Shown in pieces: positions 21,706 through 34,026 of a stretch of 64,000 bases of DNA; the first letter of the stretch is position 1; every line of letters begins with the position of its first letter. A program made the translations under genes and the position numbers. Location: assembly GCA_024704765.1 (NCBI GenBank), contig JAKMXF010000336.1, positions 62,001 through 126,000 on the forward strand, given 5' to 3'. Source of the stretch: Oopsacas minuta. Lineage: Eukaryota; Porifera; Hexactinellida; Lyssacinosida; Leucopsacidae. Below the pieces are notes generated by a model. The model was not told the DNA's origin. It was given only the letters and a program-made list of their open reading frames with translations, and made no database searches.

Positions 21706-22029
21706 GAAAGATATACATGTATTCATTTCTATTCTGGAAACTCGTCCTATATACTTACATTATACAGTCCTTTGAACTCTCCTAGAGATTTAGTATGCTC
21801 TAGGGAATTGAGTTGTAGGAACAATATTGCGACATAACTAGAAGCTACACACGCTCAAACAGTAAAGGCTTACCTTACCTTACCGCTGTATACTTACTAG
21901 TTAGCTTCGCGTCACGAAGTTGCTCCACAAGCACTCCTGTACGCATGTCATACTTACCCACCCTTTATGATAATACCTGGAATTTTGAAAAGATTTGGAC
22001 TAGTTAGTACTGCCGGACAGAATAATCAG
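21706..22029. repeat. Dispersed flank sequence
   Basis: Matches parts of 8040-8260, 46060-46310 and 57400-57610 ('gtagcttcgcgtcacgaag', 'cttacccaccctttatgataat'). It is the outer part of the region found upstream of several NHL copies. No gene. Confidence 0.55.
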
Positions 22030-22034
22030 CATAG

Positions 22035-22203
22035 CAGAATATACTGTATTCTATTTAAATACATTTAATTATAGAAATTTGATATCTCTCTGTATAGGTC
22101 TCTGTATTGATTTGTATTTATAGTTAGAGCTCATTACTTATAGTCAAATAGATAAGTTATATTATTTGAATTGTTTCATTATTCTAGTTACAGAACTGAA
22201 CTA
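22035..22203 (+). promoter_or_regulatory. Conserved 5' flank of NHL copy 4
   Basis: Complete version of the conserved block, from 'gaatatactgtattctatt' to the ATG. Regulatory role inferred from conservation among copies. Confidence 0.5.
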
Positions 22204-23049
22204 ATGGCTACAGCTAATACTTTAGAGAGAATATTCCTTGTGAACAATATGAGCAGGATACAACCTATAGTCAGTCTTTGTAAAAGGGGAGACGGGCTAG
22301 AAAATCTTGATAGACCTAGCGGAGTAACTAATGATAATTCTACAGGAGATATCTATGTAGCAGATTATGGGAATAATTGTGTGAAAGTATTCGATAAGAA
22401 TGGTAAGATTATCCGTAAATTTGGAGATGAGGAAGGAGAAGGACAGATGAATGGTCCAATTGGGTTAGCTATATGTAGAGATAGAATTCTGATTACCCAA
22501 AGAAGCGGCTGTATTTGGAATTATCAAGTGAATGGAGAGTTTGTTTCTAGAATAGGGAAACCTGGGAAAGGAGAATTGGAATTTTATTCTCCTCTTGGGC
22601 TAACATTCGATGAATCTAACGGAGAGGTATACATATGTGATTGTCATAATAATCGTATTCAGATACTGTCCTCGGAACTTACCTACAAGACACAATTTGG
22701 ACAAGACAACCTCAAATCTCCTCTTGATGTTAAACTTACAAAAGAATTCATTTATATTCTTGATCGATCTAATCCTTGTCTTCATCTGTACAACTACAAT
22801 CTCATTCCACATAAGACTGTTATTTCTAGATTTCCAGATCAATTACAGCTGGAAAATCCATGGTCCTTCTATATTGACAATTCTAATAATATTCTTATTA
22901 CAGATTCTACTTATCACTATATATATATTTTCAACTCTCAATTTGATTTGATACACAAGATTCCATCAAATAATCCTACCGGTATTACAGTAGATAACAG
23001 AGGAAGAGTTATTGCAGTTTGTATTGGCGGTAATCTCAATATTTATTGA
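22204..23049 (+). CDS. NHL-repeat propeller protein, short form (copy 4)
   Basis: About 281 residues, six NHL repeats. The N-terminus differs from the consensus: MATANTLERIFLVNNMSRIQ (the copy at 50.7 kb has a similar NNRSRIQ). Variable sites: ENLDRPSG, DYGNNC, MNGPIG, TQRSGC, FYSPLG, CDCHNNR, QLENPWSF, TDSTYHY. Codon 11 of repeat 1 reads GVTNDNS instead of GVTIDNS. The C-terminus is short (IGGNLNIY), like the copy at 53.4 kb. The 3' flank is diverged and lacks the eIF3a exon. Confidence 0.85.
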   Translation: MATANTLERIFLVNNMSRIQPIVSLCKRGDGLENLDRPSGVTNDNSTGDIYVADYGNNCVKVFDKNGKIIRKFGDEEGEGQMNGPIGLAICRDRILITQRSGCIWNYQVNGEFVSRIGKPGKGELEFYSPLGLTFDESNGEVYICDCHNNRIQILSSELTYKTQFGQDNLKSPLDVKLTKEFIYILDRSNPCLHLYNYNLIPHKTVISRFPDQLQLENPWSFYIDNSNNILITDSTYHYIYIFNSQFDLIHKIPSNNPTGITVDNRGRVIAVCIGGNLNIY

Positions 23050-24230
23050 TAATTTCTATTTTACTAATATTCATTCAATCATTCATGTTCCCTTTAGAAT
23101 AATTTTTGTTATATTTGAAAAAATTATACTCTTTCCATATTATATATTATTCCTTATTGTTTAGAGGATGCCAATATGCCATAAGTCCGGACTATCCTTC
23201 TATTTCTCGTTTTGCGATTAACATTTCTCTCCTTAAGGGAGATGCACAGTGTTGTTTTGCCGAAAAACGAGGTGTGATGAGGACGTTCTCATTAAAGTTA
23301 AGCTATTTCTTATAAAAACTGTAAACGTCTCCAGGATAGATGTAGTACCCGTGAATTCCTCAAAGCACCACTGAGATACTTTAAGGATTAACAATTCAAC
23401 TTTGAACTAATATTACCTTTTGTATCACATTTTTACTGCTTTTATTACACTCAGGGCATCAAAGTAGCACACTTCATTTAAGATTCAGGAGAGGAAGGTG
23501 GAGCGGCGATCAATTATTGAAGAACCGCGCTCCTATTTAATTGAAATGTTTTACAAATTTTATCGTTATTCTGTATGAACTTTAGTATTCTTGCTATACA
23601 AAGATGATGATAAGACACTTTGGTATAATTAACAATTTATTGAAATGGTTTGAAGTTGCACAATTAGCAATTTCCTGAATATACAATTGTTAAATTCATC
23701 CTCATTACTTCAAATGCAAATCTAACGTAAATCTGAAAGAATTAAAAGAAACGCGATCCATTTCGACTTGAGCGGATCCGAGTCCCCTCCTTTTCCGAGT
23801 TAGGAGCGGAGTGGGACCGCGCTCCAACAATTGAAGAGCGTTAAAACTGTGTATTTGATAGGCAATTCTAATATTCTCGTATAATTAAAATTGGTATATT
23901 TTGACTCGAATAGATGTATTAATGATAATGAATATTTAATACTAGCTAAATGATCAAACTTATGTCGGGTCGAGATGACGTCATCTGGTTTACAAACAGA
24001 GAAATATGTGGTAAAATACGTACCATTTGTCAGTTGTGTGATTATACAATATACTCCGCTTAATAGAGCAACAGAACCATATAATTGATACAAATAGTGA
24101 TACTATTCCGGGGCTATAGGAATCGGGTATTTACTACAAATTGGTTATACTAATTTGATAAGAATTTGAACGATTATGGGGTTATAATTGGATACTAGCG
24201 CGCTTCGCTTGCTAGGGCGGAAGTATACCT
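23050..24230. repeat. Unit 3' flank and dispersed repeats; no gene
   Basis: About 23050-23330 is a decayed version of the NHL 3' flank. 23400-23460 resembles 47770-47830. About 23790-24220 matches 40590-41310, ending with the hairpin-like 'actagcgcgcttcgcttgctag'. No coding frame is supported. Confidence 0.55.
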
Positions 24231-24966
24231 GAACTTTCCATATATTTTAACATATGTATGAAACAACTACATTTGTCAGTACTCTTGGATCCCTACGCGA
24301 CGGGATATACTCAGCACTATGTGGCTCGAGGTTCATTTTTCGAATTTATTAATATCCATGGTCTTTCCAAATTCCATTAAATGGCCTTCTGTGGTAATAC
24401 TCGAGCTCTTACATAACTTTTGGCTAGTAACCTCGGCACTCATGTTTCATGTATTAAGAAATTCTAAAACTTTCGAATTTGGAAATTTTGAATGCTTAAA
24501 TAATGCAAAGTTTATTGTATTTGAATTACATAAACATCCTCTTAAATCCAACTATAAAACATTGATACAACATTATTCATTATTACTACATACAAAATCG
24601 TTAAATTCACTTGGGAATAATAATCCAATTCTTCGCCTGATATGCTGGTATTTTGTAAACAAATATCTTAACACGAGTTGACATCCATCGTGAGATGATT
24701 GTTTCAGCAAAACTTACTAAAAATGCATTCTGAGTGAAGAATTTGCTGTTAAAATACACCCCAAACGTCACTATCATTTGGTTAGGCTTGCAGTTAACCA
24801 TAATGGGAGTTGTTGGGTAGAAAAAGACCTTGAATAAACTTGCGAACTGTGAGTCTCGAGATGAGACAGTCGGACATGTGGACTAACTTTATTGAGGAAG
24901 TAATTGGGGGAATAAACCATGCTAATTGAATTCCAGACAAAGATCGTTAAAATGCCTAGAATTACG
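24231..24966. other. No recognisable gene
   Basis: A 120-codon ORF at 24319-24681 has no recognisable motif, low complexity is not evident, and no neighbouring evidence supports it. I leave the interval unassigned. Confidence 0.35.
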
Positions 24967-25112
24967 ATCTGTGCCGACAGCTTAGTACATTAATTTAATG
25001 TTTTAAGTAGCACTTTAACTGGAGTCACTACAAAACCCAATACTCATCATGCCTCCAATTTATAGTGTCAATTCAAACAAATTTGATTAAATACTAAGCT
25101 GTCGGCACAGAT
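24967..25112. mobile_element. Foldback MITE with CTGTGCCGACAGC ends
   Basis: The outer 21 bases are perfect inverted repeats (left begins ATCTGTGCCGACAGC, right ends GCTGTCGGCACAGAT). Inner parts also pair imperfectly ('cactttaactggagtcac' with 'gcctccaatttatagtg'), so the whole 146 bp can fold into a long hairpin. A second copy is at 58305-58475. No coding content. Confidence 0.8.
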
Positions 25113-25166
25113 TGAAATTTTAGATTTTTGTTCGCTCCGCTAGTGGTAATTGTAAGAAAAAATACG

Positions 25167-25822
25167 GGTTACTTATATGTCGGCTAACCGAAAAAACGGC
25201 TAACCTATTGGAAATCAAGTAATAATTCTTAACATACATTTAATTTTCCTTTTTACAGAATACTATTATTTGTACACGGATTGTATATGGCAGAGTCAAT
25301 TTATTATAGCAATGAGTTTTACCACAATATATTAAAATAAAAAATTATTATTAATAATAACTCAAGATTAGATTTCCTAAAAAAGATATTCGAATAACAC
25401 AAATAATTTAAGCTCTAGTAAACACCACACAACACCCAAAGAACAAAAACCGGCCTACAAATAAAACATACGCAATACAAACATAAATATATAACACAAA
25501 AGCCGTTCTTCAATCCAACCCAGGTGGGACCAATACAAATAATAATAAAAAGTTTTAAGGAACTCGGCAAAAAAGGGACTCGACTGTTTACCAAAAACAT
25601 AGCCAATAGAAAATATTATTAATGGTGATGCCTGCTCAATAGTAAGGACGTCCACCAAATAAACGGAAGCGGATATTTACCCAGATGAAAACAAAAAAGA
25701 AAAGACAATTTGACAAAAAATTGTGAACTTAATTGATTTAGTTAGTTAATGCATACTATTTCCAATAGGTTGGCCGTTTTTTCGGCTAGGCGACAATGTA
25801 GGCCGCCGACATATAAGTAACC
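25167..25822. mobile_element. 656-bp terminal-inverted-repeat element
   Basis: The left end GGTTACTTATATGTCGGC is repeated inverted at the right end. After an extra stretch of about 20 bp on the right, the arms pair again ('cgaaaaaacggc', 'cctattggaaat'). The interior is AT-rich, with ORFs at 25415-25658 that look like chance. I found no clear target duplication, so borders are approximate. Confidence 0.7.
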
Positions 25823-26061
25823 TGGAAAACATAATCAAATATCAAACTAGAAAAGTAATTATTCGTAGATGCAATTGATTGGAAACATATACTGGAACAA
25901 CAGGATTCTATAAAAGAAAAAATCTAAAGTTCTAGACACTGGAAGAATGAAATATGTAGAAAATGTTGCTGAAACTATCGAAAATATTGAAATTCTAAAT
26001 ATTCTTAACATGAAACACAAGTGAGTTGGAAGGACAACTAAGTGATAGCAATCTACCAGCA
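25823..26061. other. Spacer without recognisable feature
   Basis: AT-rich; a 67-codon minus-strand ORF has no recognisable motif. It may include the 3' UTR of the minus-strand gene that ends at 26062. Confidence 0.4.
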
Positions 26062-27089
26062 TTATGGAAGTTGGGATTTAATGCCCAAAGCACTACTCTC
26101 AACATATTTACTAATCATTTCAATGTATTTTGGCCCCATCCCATAACAACCTCCCACTACACCACATCCTAACTTTATCCAAGTCTTAACCTGCTCCAAA
26201 TACTCCTCTTCAGGAATATCAATAAGGTTGCAAACGTGTGCATCTTCCTTAAAACTTTTTTCAATAGAATTAGGTGATTTATTATTAATCGGAGCAAATC
26301 TATTAGCATAAGCTCCAAATACATCAACTGCATGTTCTTTGCCTAATCTTATCAGCACTGGTAGAGCAGCTGTGATGATATCCAGCCCTGCACAATTCAG
26401 AAATAACCCATTGATAAATCCTGGAAACTTACCTAATAGTTTCTCAAGTGCATCTTCCAACTTTTCACCACTATGCAGCTCCACAATATCACTGTTTAAA
26501 AGAGAGAATGATAGCCAAACAGGTAAATCTCTATCACCTAACATCCCATCTTTTTTAGCAGTCTGCACACCACTCAGTGCAGTTACAGCTTCGTCAATGC
26601 TAGACATAGTCTCGCATAGAAATATGTCAGTGTATGGATATAATACATGAGCAATCTTAACGTAACTTGATATAATCTCAGATTTTCAGGGAACTTCATG
26701 CCCATGTAACTGAATCCATAGGGAGGAATTGATCCCGCTACTCTAATCCTGGAAGGATTTTCTAATAATATTTTAGCCTTTTGTGCTTGCTCTTCTGCAA
26801 CTTTTATCAATTCATACATTTTCTCAGTGATATGCATTGATTACCTCAGCTCCAGCATTGATGAAAGACAAATGAGCTTTATAGACAGATTTTGACTGGT
26901 TTAGCTAGTGCGCAGCACTCCAAATATGTTGAAATCTGGATCTGGATAGTTGACATCTAATTCTCTTCCATTCTTTTTGGATGATTCTTCAACATTCTGC
27001 AATTCGTCTTCATGATCACTCATATCTTTATCAGTACAGGACTTACGTTTTCTTCGTCCTTTAGTTGATTTGTCTTCGCATTCGGACAT
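26062..27089 (-). pseudogene. Homocysteine S-methyltransferase-like gene, multiply interrupted
   Basis: Reading from 27089, a charged N-terminus (KGRRKRKSC, DEDE-rich) leads into GRELDVNYPDPDFN. The family pattern then continues in other frames: IWSAAH (about 26930), AHLSFINAGAEVIN (about 26855), RIRVAGSIPPYGFSYMG (about 26740), TDIFLCETMSSIDEA (about 26610) and finally GGCYGMGPKYIEMI near the C-terminus. The canonical zinc site needs Cys in LFLNCAG and two adjacent Cys in GGCC; here the second is Tyr. I count about three frameshifts and one in-frame TAG near 26908. The enzyme family methylates homocysteine to methionine. It is a pseudogene or badly assembled. Confidence 0.7.
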
Positions 27090-27504
27090 ACTAATATTCC
27101 GATGAAAATAGAGTAGTACCTATATTTGAGTGAAAATTTTCAGAATAAAGTAAAGATTCTGGAAGATTAGGGTTGATTTGGGCATCATGGGCATTTTCAC
27201 CATGGCTCACAAAACAAGCTATGGACAAGGTATACACACAAATTTAACAAAATTATAAGGAGCGTCACCTATTGGATCTCGAAAATTCAGCATTATTGGC
27301 TAATGCACAGCGAATATCACAGTATCTATCAATATCGGGAAACTGACATGAAGTAGCCTGGCTAGCGAAATACAAAATTTATAATATAAAATGTTGGGAA
27401 TATAAGCGATAATAATAATTAAGTGAATCTCAAAATGAGCGAGAAAGGAATATCCAAAACTAAAATACCATGTCCTATTGGAAAATAACAAATCTTTCAA
27501 TAAC
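27090..27504. other. Intergenic, no feature recognised
   Basis: Separates the HMT-like gene from the 3' end of the GTPase gene. The ORF at 27300-27500 is AT-rich and not supported. A 3' UTR is likely but I see no clear polyadenylation signal that decides it. Confidence 0.4.
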
Positions 27505-30500
27505 TTAAGGACTAATCAAATCAAATTGTTCTTTTAGACTTAAGAGAACTTCACGTTGTGAATAATTTCTCCAATAATCTAGATCTTCATTAGGAAGATA
27601 TTGATATCTATTTAGAAGAGCTGATTCGAATTGGCAAGTAAACCATTGCCAATATTTAGACTCAACAGCATCATCAGCCAGGATTTTCCAGTTTTCAAAT
27701 TCAACTCCGGCTTTGTAAAACTCCCTGAATCGATATTCCTTCCATTTAACGTGAAATACTAAATCATCACGTACACCTATAGTGCACTGATCAATAGACA
27801 TCACTCTAGTCATAGGATTACGTCTGCCATGTACTGCAGGAACACGGTGTAGTGAACCACAGTAATGTTTCTCATGACTCCCACTACTTAGCTGACAGGG
27901 TTCATTACATAAAGGACAACAGGCCTGACATTGCAATAAATTATCCATAAGAGTTTCAAATTCATCACTATAATCCAGATTTGTTTCGATCCAAAATGTC
28001 CATTCGAAATTCTCACTTAGATTATCCAATTTGTCTCTTAAGCTACTACATATCATAGAAACATCTTCCACAGCATAAGTATCCAAAATATCAAGATCAA
28101 TCAACCTGACATCTTTGATATATTTACAGATTCGTTTATGTAATTCTAATTTCCAAGAATCCCAGCCTTTGTATATCTCAAAAGCATCATTAGCTTGAGT
28201 AGAATATAGTATAAGTAGACATTCTGCTTTTTTTCTTATTATTTTGTCGATTTTATCATTATTACCTGGATTGTCAAGGTAATTCACTAACTTTCTTGAT
28301 ACCCAATTACGAATATAATTGTTAGGATGTTTAATATACTTGATGTGTTGATAAAATTTATAAGAAAGGCAAAGTTCTTCAAGAATATTGAACTGTATTG
28401 CAGCTTTATTTCGAAATTTGGAGTAATTATCTAAGAAAAAGCTTTCTACTGCAGATTTATTTAATTCATCTACCATGTGCGCCTTCATGCCTTCAAATAA
28501 TATTCGTGCCAAGTGAAGAGTACATGCCATATTGGTTTGGATGGATTGGGTAAGATTCTGAAAGAGTGAAAAGAATTTTTCCTTAGATTGGGTAAGATGG
28601 AATTGAATGGAGTATTTCTGAATGAATTTATCTTGAATCTCTTCTAAACGCGGTATTGCTCTGCAACATTGGTAAAATGTCATATCAAATAAGAAATCGT
28701 GTGAAAATTCAAAACATATAGAAAAGTTAGAAGAAGCTTCATGGCTATTGATGTCATGGAAAAGTCCTCTCACTTCAAAAGCAATTTCACCAAAGAAATT
28801 GGAGTCATAACCGTCTCGAGAACAAAATTTGTCAAATATAATATCACAATTGCGAGAGAAATCACTCAAATGGTCATAAAATGAACTAATTAATTGTTTG
28901 GTGGTGTGATCAATATGATCTCTCCTCCTTCTCAGTAGTGCATTCCACAAAAGTGGAAAATAGTCGATAGTATGACGAAATTATAATTTAAGGAAAAATG
29001 TTGTTCTTTAAAGTAGAAATGATCTATCCCAATCCTTTTGAAACCATTGCAATTATTGTAAATTGGACGACGAGCAAGATACCGAAATTGTACAAATTCA
29101 GTCCAATCTTTAAACAAAAATTGGACTAAATCCTTGCCAATATTTCGTTTTTCAATGAATATCTCCTCAACGCCAATATCAGAAACGCAAGCAGCCCAAC
29201 TATCATCAAATATCTCCTTTAGTTTTCGTTGAGGAAGAGGCGAATCTATATCTGCGTGTTCTTTTATAAAATTCTTTGCGTATTGTATCAATTTACTCTC
29301 GAATATATCGATCCTTTCTAACAGCTTCCGATGGTTGACAATTGATTCTCCTTCCTTTTTACACTTCTCGTAAGTTAACTTTCTAAGATTTTCCCTTGAG
29401 CAAATAAAGTTTTCGACTGTTCTTTGTTGCCATTGAGTAAAGATATCATACATAGTATTCGTAGAATCAAAAAAATCATCAATAATTTTATACTCCTCTT
29501 CTTTACAAAACTCAATGGAAACTCGATTTAAATCTTCAAAAAGTTCTTGCAACGTTTGAGGAATATCATTACAATTTGATAACTGATTCACAGCACTCAT
29601 TTGCCATGTAGAGATTTCCTTAGAGAATTTAAATTGCCACATATTAACTGCATTGTCTAGTTCTCGAGAAGCATTAATTTCTTGAACGTTCTTAAAATGA
29701 AAAACAAAGTTCTCATTAAGTATAGCGGCCCATAACTGAGTAATACTTGTAATTAGAGAAGATATAGATTTTGGTTTGAATGAGAGATTAAGTTTGCGTA
29801 TTCGCAGTATCCTAAGCTTGAGTTCGAATGCATTAGCACTATAGGAAAAGTTTACAGGAGCCATTGGTGGATCACCTCGAAACAAAGCTGGGAAATACAA
29901 TACATCATCCTCAGGGTGAAAATCAATCAGGTCAGAGAAACGTTTAATCGTGGATGATTTATTCTCGAGTTTGGCAGCAGCACAAGTCATTTCATTGAGT
30001 TTATGGATTAACGCGGCCCTGGCTGGGCCCAGTTTTTCGCCAGAACCTGTTGCAGTGACATTCTGATGAACAAACACACATTTGGGCTTAATCCATGTCA
30101 GTTTCATTCGAAGGAATGCGTGAATCGCGATTGGCAGGATATCTTCCATCTCAGTGGAAGTTTCTCCCATGATGTTAATTATTGTCAAATGACTAAGTCC
30201 AATTGCGAAAGTCGCGAGTTCATTGTCATGAAATCTGCTAGTTTCAGTGTCTAATTCTGGTGCACGTAATCCCTCTGTATCAAGAACAACTAGATAGTCA
30301 TAACCAAGTGTATCAATTATATCCTCAGCGACCTGTATCATCTGCATAAATATCCCTTTGGTACAACGTCCAGCTGAAACAGCAAAGTGCAAGCCAAACA
30401 TAGTGTTAAGTAAGGTACTTTTGCCACTACTCTGAACTCCAAGGATTGAGATTATATATAAACGTTTATTTCCGATTTTGGCTTTCAACTCATGCAACAC

Positions 30501-32748
30501 TTGAGACAGCCATACAATTGGTACATGTGACGCATCCCCATCTAGAATCTCAATTGGATAACCTTGAACGAGGATGTTAGCAGTAAACTTTGGTAATAGG
30601 CAAAAATCTATGTCAAAATTTGTATTTATGCATTCCCGTTGTTTGAGAGAAGCTTGTGTAAACGACTCATAAACCTGGGAAAATTCTCGGAAAATATGCT
30701 CAATACCCAATGACGATTTACTTAAGTTCTTAGCAGATTCTAGATAATTGTTCTCAAGTTTGCGAAGTTCTTTTTCATTGAGATCATCAGCTAAAGACGA
30801 ATGAAGAACTCTAGAAATGTCCTTATGTGCTTGATAAAGAGTAGGCATGTGTTCACTACAGATTACATTTAGTTCAAGTGTTAATCTATTCCATAGGAGC
30901 TCAGTGTGGAAAAGTCTGAAAAAACTTAACTCACATATTCGAAAGAGCTCGTAAAGAAAATTAGATCTTGTTTTATCAAGTAAATCAATTTGTGATTGCC
31001 TACATCCGTTCATTTTATCTCTCAATTCACTCTTGTATTTTTCTATGTCTTGATCTCCTCGCTTTTTCAATCGAATAGACTCTGCATAGTATTTTGACCA
31101 TTCTTCCCAGGGTTGACTTTGCAATGGAAAATACTTCTCCTTAATGAAACGCATGGGATCTTTGGTTGTTTGATTGGAATCAGCTATCAACTGCTTCAAA
31201 ATTAAACATATTTCAGCTTCTGTTTCCTTAATGTAAGATGCGTTACAATCCAAATCTATGCCATGGTCACATTCAAATACATGAGTAGCTAACGAACACA
31301 AATCTTCTACTGGGGTATTCTGAGAATGTAGATTAATTAGGCCGCAAAAATTATCTATATCTTTGGACCAGTTACTTCTTCCTAAGACAATGGTATGTTC
31401 TTTGTCAGCTTTCACATTCGGACAAGACTTAAGTATCTGTTTTGCTTCAGCAGTTAACGCAGGGAATACACACACAATTTTACTACTTGATTTATCGTAG
31501 AGATTTCTCAGTGAATCTATCTCAGTTTCATTTATGCCACCAGACCAGAAAAAAAGAAATATTTTGTTAGAAATTGTTTGAAGGAATTTAAGCTGTTTGA
31601 GGTGCTGCGCAGCATTACCTCTCAAATTTAAAAAAGTTATAGGATTGGCAAAGGTATTCGTGCCTTTGGCCTTTTTACGTGGCAGAGACCAAGATAGTTC
31701 AACTGTGCCGTCAAATAACAGACGAGATTTCGTACTTCCTGGGCTATTACAATGGAGAAAACAGTCATGGTCAAACTCAAGGATGTCATTGAGGATTTTA
31801 GACTTTGAAAATTCGTTCGATGAATGCTTACCAAATCGAATAAAACTGATAATCGGCATTGGTTCATTAAATAATATGGATTCTCTCGCTTTCTCGTTCT
31901 CAGCATCTTTCTTCCATTCACTTGAAAGGGATTGGAATGGAAAAGCAAAAATCTTAGGCTGACAAGTTGATGGATCAAGGATAATTAAGGGTAGAGAAAG
32001 TTTGCATTTGTCTAGTTTTTTTAGTATTTTTCGTTGAAATAGAGGATCAATTGAGAGATAAAGAAGAAGAAAAATATCCATTGGATGAATTTCTTTACCT
32101 GTCTCTGTAATTGCTTCTCCACCGATTGAATCGAAAAAACTATCAAGATCATCGCTTGCAGGAACAGGAGGCAAGTCTTGTACGGATTCTGGGAGGTCAA
32201 TTTTACGACTTGATGCATCTTCAAGGATTATCTTTTGCAACATAACTTGAGTCAAATTAGCCAAACTATGGGGAATTCCGGTATCAATGTCCTGCTTTTT
32301 AATGCTAATACCGGAAATGTAGTGGGTCAATCCTAGAAGCATTTGATTTTGGTCCAAATTTAGGAGTTCATGTAATTCAATGAAACCTAAACAAATATAA
32401 TCATAAGAATAAAAGCCGCGAAGTAAAAATGTTAAAAAGAAAATTGTATAGTCGATTCGCTAACTTACCTTTAGCTTGAACAGAACAATTCTTAAAATGA
32501 GGTGAATTTAACTGCGATATATTAAATTCGATTTGTTGGGACGATTCAACAGTTTTTGGGTTAATTACAGAAGTCTCTTCACAAACAACAGACAAATCTT
32601 CAGCCTCTATAGGTATATCATTTTCATCATCTTCTAGAAAACTTATATCTTCCAGATTTATTGGGATTTTAGTAGTATCTGCTTCCGAATCAGGTTCTAT
32701 CACAGTTTCAGGAAATTGGGCATCAGATTCAGCATGAGAACTCGCCAT
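27505..32748 (-). CDS. Interferon-induced very large GTPase (GVIN)-like protein, two exons plus a frame break
   Basis: Exon 1 is 32748-32469 (acidic, starts MASSHAESD). A GT-AG intron of 82 bp (32468-32387) follows, and exon 2 starts at 32386, joining ...QAKG to FIELHELL. The GTPase domain is at about residues 740-900: P-loop GVQSSGKSTL, switch/G3 VVLDTEGLRAPE, then HDNELATFAIGLSHLTIIN and FVHQNVTA, all hallmarks of the IVLG-type dynamin-like GTPase family. The first frame stops at 28932. The C-terminal part (28950-27505, with CPLCNEPC...HYCGSLHR, a zinc-binding motif typical of this family) lies one base out of frame. One missing base near 28970-28985 (TTATAATTTCG) explains it. Total about 1,725 residues. 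The family acts in cell-autonomous defence in vertebrates; here the role is inferred. Confidence 0.85.
32387..32468 (-). other. Spliceosomal intron 1 of the GVIN-like gene
   Basis: On the minus strand the donor is AAAG|GTAAGTTAG and the acceptor TATTTGTTTAG|GTTTC. Removing 82 bp restores the frame across a glycine codon and links two long ORFs, so I regard it as a real intron. Confidence 0.85.
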
Positions 32749-33201
32749 AGTTGGGTGCTAATGTATAGAATTTAGATTTTGTAATGAAGAAGATATTATG
32801 CAAGACAATTATATAGCGAATTATGGGTAGAAAATAAATATCGAATGGCTAAGAGATATATCAGAATTCATTCTATTAGGCGCATATAATTTAACTAATT
32901 TTCATAACTTGACATATTTAGACACAACGCCCTAATGTCAATAGTAAAGTACGGATTAATATAACATAGCTAGAACTTCAATGTTTAACTCTATGGAAGT
33001 TTATTTAGCGCTGGATATAGACAGTTAGACAGATTGACTAAACTTGTCCACAATTGTTGAACATTTAGAAATATATGTCAATGGTGGCAAAAATAGATAA
33101 ATGTATGTACGTATTTAATATTTAAATGTGATTAGTACTTCCATAGACATAGTACATGTAATAAGTGAGACTGTCAATATAGCATGAGAGGGGTTATAAT
33201 A
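32749..33201. other. Intergenic region; probable GVIN promoter side
   Basis: AT-rich, no ORF or repeat recognised. It lies between the GVIN-like start codon (32748) and the stop of the CFAP97-like gene (33202), so it must hold the promoter of the former, but no motif stands out. Confidence 0.4.
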
Positions 33202-34026
33202 TTATGTTATCCATTCAGGTTTTGACAAGTTAGACATAGATTTTATGCCCGGTGAAGAATCCAAGGATGTTTGCTTGGAAGATATTTTTCCGTATACCTT
33301 ATGGCTTTCATAATGCCTCTCATGTTCCCTTCTGGAGATCTCCTTGCTAGTTTCCGCTGACTGGATGCGTTTTAAGAGATTTAAATTTTCCTGTTCAATT
33401 CGAGTCAAGCGTGTTCTATTTATACTTGCTGGAACAACTGTGGATTTAATAATGCTAACTTGTCCATGAGAAGATCTAACTACACAAGGTTTGCTCTGTT
33501 TTATCTGTTTAGCAAGTCGTGAGTTTTCTCTCTCAACCTCCTGACGCCGAGATGCATTTCCGTAATTGTCAACTGGTGCTTGTGTCAAAGAATGTGTGTA
33601 AGGATTAGTCAATGTGACGTCATTAGATGGTTCAATGGTGGATTCGAAATTAAGCAGCGCATCCAAAATATCATGCAAATCTGACTTATCTTCATCTGGG
33701 TATAATGATGAAGTTTAAAATTCAACATTTGAATCTGATGCACTAGGATCTAAAGTGGATTCGTTGCTGTAGCTTGGAGGTTTGTTGGTAGATGGACTTA
33801 TGTATTTGGGAGCTATCTTATCAATGCTTTGAGATAGAGAGCTGTATCATTTAGGTGTTGATTCAAAAGCAGTGGTAGAGACTGGAGAAGTTGTGAGACT
33901 AGGTATTGAAAAACTTAATTCGATGTCTCCTTTCTTTACAGGAGATGGAACTACAATTTGAGATGCCTTAGGAGATGATTCCCCTATACTCCAGAACTTG
34001 TCATCATCGCTATGAGAATCATGCAT
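33202..34026 (-). pseudogene. CFAP97 (hemingway)-like gene with two in-frame stops
   Basis: ATG 34026 begins MHDSHSDDDKFWSIGESSPK. The same frame runs to the stop at 33202, 275 codons, interrupted only by TGA at codon 60 (33849-33847) and TAA at codon 104 (33717-33715). The conserved CFAP97 region is in the C-terminal half: RRQEVERENSRLAKQIKQSK and INRTRLTRIEQENLNLLKRI, the paired 'ENxxLxKxI' helices of this family of ciliary/flagellar proteins. The absence of frameshifts means either recent point-mutation inactivation, introns removing the stops, or assembly errors. It lies head-to-tail between the GVIN-like and RmlC-RmlD-like genes on the same strand. Confidence 0.7.

Noticed and set aside
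24319-24681. 120-codon plus-strand ORF
   Set aside because: No recognisable motif, no homologue elsewhere in the window, and it starts beside a dispersed repeat. A chance ORF cannot be excluded.
28932-28990. Programmed ribosomal frameshift in the GVIN-like gene
   Set aside because: No in-frame slippery heptamer or obvious downstream structure; a single lost base explains the data better.
33715-33849. Stop-codon reassignment in this genome
   Set aside because: All NHL genes and the transposase ORF end at ordinary TGA, TAG or TAA codons at conserved places, so the standard code is in use.
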